Positions 59,209 through 64,000 of a stretch of DNA of 64,000 bases are shown here, piece after piece. Source of the DNA: Aridibaculum aurantiacum (lineage in GTDB: Bacteria > Bacteroidota > Bacteroidia > Chitinophagales > Chitinophagaceae). The notes beneath the pieces are model-generated. The model saw only the letters and a program-made list of their open reading frames with translations, did no database searches and was not told where the DNA came from. The position numbers were made by a program, and so were the translations under genes. The stretch is from assembly GCF_017355875.1 (NCBI RefSeq), contig NZ_JAFEWC010000001.1, positions 1,860,001 to 1,924,000 of the forward strand. The letters run 5' to 3'. Every line of letters starts with the position of its first letter. Position 1 is the stretch's first letter.

Positions 59209-59216
59209 TACTTTTG
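59209..59216 (+). promoter_or_regulatory. Bacteroidete -7 promoter box for the SDR gene
   Basis: TACTTTTG, an exact TAnnTTTG match, 18 bases upstream of the ATG at 59234. Confidence 0.5.
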
Positions 59217-59233
59217 CAGCCAACATAAAATAG

Positions 59234-60040
59234 ATGTCTTACTTCAGTAACAAAGTAGTAGTAGTAACAGGTGGTTCCGATGGTATAGGTAAAGCTCTTG
59301 TAGAAAAACTTTTAGAGCAAGGTGCCACTGTAGCAACATGTGGTCGCAACCACGATAAGTTGTACCAATTGCAATTGCAGCAAACAGGAAGGCCGCTTTT
59401 TACTATGTCGGCTGATATAGGCAAAGAAGCAGATTGCAAGAAGTTTATTGATACCGTAGCCAAAACATATGGTCGTATTGATGTGCTGATCAACAATGCC
59501 GGTATATCAATGCGGGCTATGTTCCAGGAATTAGAACTGGAGACGCTGCGCCAACTAATGGATGTGAATTTTTGGGGCACTGTTTATTGTACCCGCTATG
59601 CATTACCAGAAATCATCAAAACTAAAGGAACCATTACAGGCATTTTGTCTGTAGCTGCATTCAGGGGATTGCCTGGCAGAACGGGTTATAGTGCCAGTAA
59701 ATTTGCTGTAAATGGATTTTTGGAGGCACTGCGTACAGAGGTAATGAATGAGGGTGTAAATGTAATGTGGGTTTACCCAGGTTTTGTGTCGAGTAACATA
59801 AGAAATGCGGCACTGAACCAGGATGCAAAGCCACAAGGCAAAACGCCTATGAACGAAGCAGAGATGATGACACCGGAAGAATGTGCTGACAAGATCCTGT
59901 TTTCTATAAGGAAAAGGCACAGGTCGCTTATACTTACTTCGCTGGCTAAACGTACTTTATTCATGACGCGGTTTCTGCCGCAGGTTGCAGATAAAATGAT
60001 CCGCAAGTTTTATTTTAAAGAAGGTAAGTTGATAAAGTAA
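59234..60040 (+). CDS. Short-chain dehydrogenase/reductase family oxidoreductase
   Basis: A 268-residue NAD(P)-dependent SDR: cofactor loop TGGSDGIG at 13-20, NNAGIS near 88-93, and the catalytic YSASK with preceding serines around 155-160. Cytoplasmic, with a C-terminal hydrophobic and basic segment (RTLFMTRFLPQVADKMIRKFY) that may associate with the membrane, as in DHRS7-like members. Substrate unknown. Single gene with its own promoter box. Confidence 0.9.
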   Translation: MSYFSNKVVVVTGGSDGIGKALVEKLLEQGATVATCGRNHDKLYQLQLQQTGRPLFTMSADIGKEADCKKFIDTVAKTYGRIDVLINNAGISMRAMFQELELETLRQLMDVNFWGTVYCTRYALPEIIKTKGTITGILSVAAFRGLPGRTGYSASKFAVNGFLEALRTEVMNEGVNVMWVYPGFVSSNIRNAALNQDAKPQGKTPMNEAEMMTPEECADKILFSIRKRHRSLILTSLAKRTLFMTRFLPQVADKMIRKFYFKEGKLIK

Positions 60041-60064
60041 GGTTAGCTACATGTCCATGTAGGG

Positions 60065-60907
60065 TTACAATGCACACTCTCTTTTCATTGATCTACCTGG
60101 GGCTTGCATCTTTGTCTTCAGCTTGTGTAGCATCTCAATAACCTGTAAACGTACCTGCTCTTTTTCTACCTGAAGCTGTGTGGCAATTGCTTCTAAAATT
60201 TCTAATTCTCTTGCTACGGTTGATTGATATTGAATCTCTTCCTGGAGATGATTGATAGCAATACACTTGTCTCTAAAACAAGCCAAGGTTTGCACAACGT
60301 AAATGATTTCTTTCTTATCAAGCGCTGCTGGCAGTGCATTAACCGGGAAGAAGTGCCAGTTGAATAGCAGGTTCTTCAACAGTTTTCTTACCTGGTGTAT
60401 CTTAATCTCTTTGTAAGTGGCAGCAAGTAGTGTTTCAAGTTCGTAAAGCTTATCAGCAACATATCTTTTAATCGCTTGTTCATTCGCCTGGTAAGGCAGG
60501 TTACCAACCATCATCTCTTCATCCTCGTTGAAGTTGGTGTCATTGCTCATACAATCAAGCGCTTGTTTCTTCCAGTATATCTCTTCACGTTTTAGCTTGG
60601 CTAAATATTCTTCTGGAACAGAATTGGAATTCATGGTGCAATAATCAATTACCAGTTGCTGCTGTAGCTGCAGGTTCCGGATAATACCTACATAGCCATA
60701 AAAGTTTTTGATCTTCTTTGTAAGGGTAGGAGTGATGACGCTTTGGTAATGATATCCTATCAGCCCAAGAAATGCACGCAATTTCTTTACTTCAATTCTA
60801 AAGTCGTGGATGGCGCCAGTATCAAAGTCCTTTAGCAGCTTGCAAGCGCCTTTATTTACGTCTTTAAACTTTTCATGTATAGCCTGTGCAAATGCTTTCT
60901 CTTTCAT
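60065..60907 (-). CDS. CHAD domain protein
   Basis: A 280-residue helical protein of the CHAD type, with the conserved HDFRIEVKKLRAFLGLI histidine-rich helix near residues 35-50 and a second half with repeated basic helices (HQVRKLLKNLLFNWHF). CHAD domains bind polyphosphate. The start at 60907 is chosen over the open frame to 61033 because the conserved domain begins soon after it and because an exact TAGTTTTG box lies at 60932-60939, inside the longer frame. Confidence 0.8.
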   Translation of the reverse strand: MKEKAFAQAIHEKFKDVNKGACKLLKDFDTGAIHDFRIEVKKLRAFLGLIGYHYQSVITPTLTKKIKNFYGYVGIIRNLQLQQQLVIDYCTMNSNSVPEEYLAKLKREEIYWKKQALDCMSNDTNFNEDEEMMVGNLPYQANEQAIKRYVADKLYELETLLAATYKEIKIHQVRKLLKNLLFNWHFFPVNALPAALDKKEIIYVVQTLACFRDKCIAINHLQEEIQYQSTVARELEILEAIATQLQVEKEQVRLQVIEMLHKLKTKMQAPGRSMKRECAL

Positions 60908-60931
60908 AACTATAGGTTTGCTATCAACAGG

Positions 60932-60939
60932 CAAAACTA
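60932..60939 (-). promoter_or_regulatory. Bacteroidete -7 promoter box for the CHAD gene
   Basis: The minus strand reads TAGTTTTG, an exact match, 25 bases upstream of the ATG at 60907; this supports the shorter start. Confidence 0.5.
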
Positions 60940-61019
60940 TTTTCTTGTATTGCCTGTAAAAACGACAACCATCAGTGAAAAAGTTGATTGTCCTCATGGA
61001 GCAGCAGCAGGTGCAAATA

Positions 61020-61049
61020 AAAACAGCCGACATTGCTGCCGGCTGTTTT
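61020..61049 (-). terminator. Terminator after argS
   Basis: A perfect 10-bp stem (aaaacagccg / cggctgtttt) around ACATTGCTGC; on the minus strand it follows the argS stop by 17 bases and continues into TTATTTG. Confidence 0.85.
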
Positions 61050-61066
61050 GAAAAAAGAAATATTAT

Positions 61067-62959
61067 TCACATCCTTTCAGGTACTTCTATACCGAGCAAA
61101 CGCATAGCAGTATTGATTACTTGGGAAGTGAATTGTGATAGTTGTAAACGCAGTTCTTTTTTCTCCTCGCTCTCAGCATTCAGAACAGAATGTTTTGTAT
61201 AAAATGAATTGTAGCTCTGTGCCATGTTGAATGCATAAATGGCCAGCTTGGAAGGATCGTGCTCCTGTGCTGCTTCTCTTACTACAGAAGGGAACTGCTC
61301 CAAAAGAACAACCAAGGATTTTTCTAAAGGTAAAAGTTCACCAGTCAATCTTGCTCCTGTAGGTTGCTGCTTGCGAAGCATGCTCTTGATACGTGCATGC
61401 GTGTACTGAATGAACGGACCAGTAAATCCATGGAATTCTATGCTTTCTTCAGGATTGAATATGATGCGCTTCTTTGGATCTACACGTAGTAAAAAGAACT
61501 TGAGTGCACCGAGGCCAATAATGTGGTACAGGTGCTTCAATTCTTCTGCAGTAAAGTCTTCTACTTTGCCGAGTTCTTTGGTCTTCTGTTCAGCTATTTT
61601 CTCCATCTCATCTACCATGTCATCTGCATCTACCACAGTGCCCTCACGGCTTTTCATTTTACCATGTGGCAGTTCTACCATGCCATAGCTTAGGTGTTGT
61701 ATACCATTGGCATATGGCGCACCCAACTTCTGCATGATGAGCTTCAGCACCTTCATGTGGTAGTTCTGTTCATCTGCTATAACATAGATGCTTTCATCAA
61801 TTCCAAACTCTTCATACTTCTGCTTAGCTAGTCCAATATCCTGCGTTATATATACTGATGTTCCATCCTTTCTCAATACAAGCTTCTCATCAAGGCCATC
61901 AGCTGTCAGGTCTATCCACACGCTTCCATCTTCTTTTCTGAAGAGCACACCTTTTTGTAAACCTTCTTCTACAATGTCCTTGCCCAACAAGTACGTATTG
62001 CTTTCATAGTATATCTTATGGAAGTCGGTGCCAATTCTTTGATAGGTTTCATCAAAGCCTTTGTACACCCAACTGTTCATTTGCTTCCAAAGATTAAGCA
62101 CTTCTTCATCTCCTTGTTCCCACTTCAGCAGCATTTGTTTTGCTTCTTTCATTATGGGTGTATGGTTGCGTGCAAACTCTTTTAATTCCGCTTTTACTTC
62201 AGCATGTTTCTCTTTATTGCCTTCTGCGGTGTATTTTTCCATTGCCTGTAAAAGGCCAGTAATTTTCTTTACTTCTTCTTCTTCAAATCCTTTTAACTGG
62301 CGGCTAAGAAGATTGTCCATCACAACTTCTGCCTCTGCTTTAAGGTCTTGTTCAAACATCACATAGTAATCACCAACCAGGTGATCGCCTTTTTTACCGG
62401 TAGATTCAGGAGTAGCGCCATTAGCATGTTTTTGCCATGCAATCATGCTTTTGCAGATATGGATGCCCCTGTCATTTACAATACAAGCTTTGAATACTTC
62501 ATTACCATTTGCCTTCAGTATTTCAGCTGCACTCCAGCCTAAAAAGTTGTTGCGCAGGTGACCCAGGTGCAAAGGCTTGTTGGTGTTGGGCGATGAATAT
62601 TCAACCATCACTTTTTTACCCGAAGGCGCAGCGTGACCAAAATTGGCATTTGCATATTCGGCTTGTAAAAAGTTGGTCCAGACATCGGTTGAAATAGAAA
62701 GGTTGAGAAAACCTTTGATGACATTGAAATTGGTAAAGAACGAGCTATTGTTTTGTACCAGGTGACTTCCCAGTTCATTTCCCAGTGCTTCCGGGGCTTT
62801 CTTTAACTGCTTTATAAACGAGAACAATACCAACGTATAGTCACCTTCAAATTCTGGTTTGGTTTCATTTACAGTAATGGCATCCTGCGAGATGGATAGG
62901 CCATATAATTGATTTATAGCTTGTACGGCGGCTTCTTTTATCTGTGCTACAACACTCAT
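61067..62959 (-). CDS. argS: Arginyl-tRNA synthetase
   Basis: A 630-residue class I synthetase. N-terminal Add-1 domain, the HIGH-type motif in NKPLHLGHLRN, the KMSKS counterpart KMKSREG in the HGKMKSREG segment, and a C-terminal anticodon-binding helix bundle with YNSFYTKHSVL. All are typical of ArgRS, and the KMKS variant is common in bacteria of this group. An exact TACTTTTG box precedes it and a divergent GtrA gene follows across the intergenic space. Confidence 0.97.
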   Translation of the reverse strand: MSVVAQIKEAAVQAINQLYGLSISQDAITVNETKPEFEGDYTLVLFSFIKQLKKAPEALGNELGSHLVQNNSSFFTNFNVIKGFLNLSISTDVWTNFLQAEYANANFGHAAPSGKKVMVEYSSPNTNKPLHLGHLRNNFLGWSAAEILKANGNEVFKACIVNDRGIHICKSMIAWQKHANGATPESTGKKGDHLVGDYYVMFEQDLKAEAEVVMDNLLSRQLKGFEEEEVKKITGLLQAMEKYTAEGNKEKHAEVKAELKEFARNHTPIMKEAKQMLLKWEQGDEEVLNLWKQMNSWVYKGFDETYQRIGTDFHKIYYESNTYLLGKDIVEEGLQKGVLFRKEDGSVWIDLTADGLDEKLVLRKDGTSVYITQDIGLAKQKYEEFGIDESIYVIADEQNYHMKVLKLIMQKLGAPYANGIQHLSYGMVELPHGKMKSREGTVVDADDMVDEMEKIAEQKTKELGKVEDFTAEELKHLYHIIGLGALKFFLLRVDPKKRIIFNPEESIEFHGFTGPFIQYTHARIKSMLRKQQPTGARLTGELLPLEKSLVVLLEQFPSVVREAAQEHDPSKLAIYAFNMAQSYNSFYTKHSVLNAESEEKKELRLQLSQFTSQVINTAMRLLGIEVPERM

Positions 62960-62978
62960 TCTTTAACGATTTGGGGCT

Positions 62979-62986
62979 CAAAAGTA
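62979..62986 (-). promoter_or_regulatory. Bacteroidete -7 promoter box for argS
   Basis: The minus strand reads TACTTTTG, an exact match, 20 bases before the argS ATG. A plus-strand near-match, TATCTTCG (63000-63007), serves the divergent GtrA gene. Confidence 0.5.
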
Positions 62987-63034
62987 CAATTTACAACCTT
63001 ATCTTCGCAGGCCTTATCAGTTACCCCTAATCCT

Positions 63035-63541
63035 ATGCGAGGATTGCTATTGAATGTTATAGACTTTTTTTATCCGCCGTTTCGCAGCATCATGCCGCTG
63101 CAAACGTTCCGGTATGCCGCATGCGGAAGTTTCAATACAGTGCTTGATATTACCCTGTATGTTATCTCTATCAACTTTTGGTTTACCGAGCCTGTAGTTC
63201 ATCTAGGCCCCATAGCTTTGAAACCGCATATTGCCGCATTCCTGGCTGCATTTTGTGTTTCATTCCCTGTAGGATTTTATTTTAGTCGTTACCTTGTTTT
63301 TACTGAAAGTAATCTTCGTGGGCGCATACAGCTTGTACGGTATTTTGTACTGGTGCTTGCATGTATAGGGCTCAACTATATCTTCATTAAATTCTTTGTT
63401 GAGCAAATGCAGTTATTACCTGTACTAGCGAAAATCTTGACAACAGTGATAGTGGTTACATTTAGTTATCTCAGCCAAAAGCATTTTACTTTCAAGGTGA
63501 AGACGATAAAGCTACATCACCTGGAGAAGCCGGATCTCTAA
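63035..63541 (+). CDS. GtrA-family membrane protein
   Basis: A 168-residue protein with four predicted membrane helices: QTFRYAACGSFNTVLDITLY, AFLAAFCVSFPVGFYF, LVRYFVLVLACIGLNYIF and ILTTVIVVTFSYLSQ. The AxCGxxNTxLD start of helix 1, SFPVGFYFSRYLVF, and SQKHFTF at the end are GtrA signatures. GtrA-like proteins are thought to move lipid-linked sugars across the membrane. The ATG at 63035 is chosen over the longer open frame (to 62909), which overlaps argS and its promoter. Confidence 0.87.
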   Translation: MRGLLLNVIDFFYPPFRSIMPLQTFRYAACGSFNTVLDITLYVISINFWFTEPVVHLGPIALKPHIAAFLAAFCVSFPVGFYFSRYLVFTESNLRGRIQLVRYFVLVLACIGLNYIFIKFFVEQMQLLPVLAKILTTVIVVTFSYLSQKHFTFKVKTIKLHHLEKPDL

Positions 63542-63563
63542 CTAGTTTGAAATGTATATAAAC

Positions 63564-63594
63564 AAAAAAAGCAGGCGTTATGCCTGCTTTTTTT
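63564..63594. terminator. Bidirectional terminator between GtrA and thioredoxin genes
   Basis: Stem GCAGGC / GCCTGC around GTTAT, with a 7-base A-run before it and a 7-base T-run after it, placed between convergent genes. Confidence 0.9.
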
Positions 63595-63610
63595 ATGCGA
63601 TGCACTTAGC

Positions 63611-63928
63611 TTATAAGTGCGACTGTATCTTTTTATCCAGTACAGATTTTGGTACTGCACCAATTTGCTTGTCTACTACTTGTCCACCTTTGATGAACAG
63701 GATGGCAGGAATAGAAGTGATACCATAGTTCACGCTCAGTGTCGGGTTTTGGTCCACGTTCACTTTTCCTATGTTCACCTTACCATCGTATTCCTTAGCC
63801 AATTCTTCTACTACCGGACCTATAGCGCGGCAAGGACCACACCATTCAGCCCAAAAATCTATAACTGTAAGCTTATCGCTATCCAGAACAGTAGATTGAA
63901 AATTGGCATCGGTAAATTCTAAAGCCAT
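63611..63928 (-). CDS. trxA: Thioredoxin
   Basis: A 105-residue thioredoxin with the active site AEWCGPCRA (Cys30, Cys33), the buried Asp in VIDFWAEW, the cis-proline in GITSIPAILF, and the C-terminal helix. It reduces disulfides in the cytoplasm. A near-match -7 box TAAATTTA (63935-63942) precedes the ATG. The upstream region runs to the window edge. Confidence 0.97.
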   Translation of the reverse strand: MALEFTDANFQSTVLDSDKLTVIDFWAEWCGPCRAIGPVVEELAKEYDGKVNIGKVNVDQNPTLSVNYGITSIPAILFIKGGQVVDKQIGAVPKSVLDKKIQSHL

Positions 63929-64000
63929 GTTGTATAAATTTAATTGTTTTGAATTTTCTGACCGGTTGGCTACCGGATCTGTTTAAAGAGGAACAAATTT

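Noticed and set aside
60908-61033. Longer N-terminus for the CHAD protein
   Set aside because: Cys-rich, non-conserved, and contains the exact -7 box of the gene.

Overview
The window is a contiguous piece of a Bacteroidota chromosome, most likely from the family Chitinophagaceae. This rests on the gene families (a type IX secretion cargo with its PorP/SprF partner, an OGDH E1/E2 pair of bacteroidete type, a GIN-domain lipoprotein, an M43 lipoprotein protease), on many promoters of the form TAnnTTTG close to start codons, and on the scarcity of Shine-Dalgarno sequences. It is mostly ordinary core genome: I see no prophage, IS element, CRISPR array or rRNA operon. There is one tRNA, tRNA-Lys(UUU).

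0-5.4 kb: an HD-domain protein, a fatty acid hydroxylase, and the acetate pair pta-ackA, with a 14-bp LacI/PurR-like palindrome upstream of pta. 5.4-19.3 kb: a minus-strand-rich region with all four genes of the ligase-associated DNA damage response set (pdeM phosphoesterase, DEXH helicase, ATP-dependent ligase, MBL-fold exonuclease). They are not one operon but are separated by dgt, pncB, a rhodanese, an M43 protease and a di-haem cytochrome. An HDAC-like deacetylase follows pdeM. 19.5-28.6 kb: a periplasmic binding protein, guaA, a GIN lipoprotein, an MFS transporter overlapping tail-to-tail with an M14 carboxypeptidase, a two-component system and rpsT. 28.8-34.0 kb: sucA and a sucB with two lipoyl domains, then a small membrane protein. 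34.2-34.7 kb: a small toxin-antitoxin pair.

34.8-47.7 kb: a minus-strand transcription unit for a 3931-residue type IX secreted adhesin, with seven tandem 774-bp (258-residue) repeats, about eight PKD-like domains and a type B sorting domain, followed three bases later by a PorP/SprF outer-membrane protein. The signal-peptide codons of that PorP protein lie inside a palindromic element that resembles intergenic repeats.

47.9-64 kb: a PLP enzyme, a nucleotidyltransferase, a GH31 glucosidase, a two-domain protein joining a nucleoside-deoxyribosyltransferase/TIR-like fold to a TPR-S-like scaffold (the best candidate for an immune-type signalling protein), dcd, a phosphopantetheinyl transferase, a plsC/monooxygenase/SAM-hydrolase operon, an SDR enzyme, a CHAD protein, argS, a GtrA protein and thioredoxin.

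The spacers carry several dispersed repeat families: a TTGCG(T/A)CGC element (five copies, two being perfect 24-bp inverted copies flanking sucB), CCTTAAAC-type blocks, and short tandem phrases. These repeats, the repeat-derived signal peptide and the TPR-S-like gene are the points most worth a second look. All calls are from reading sequence; no database search was run.
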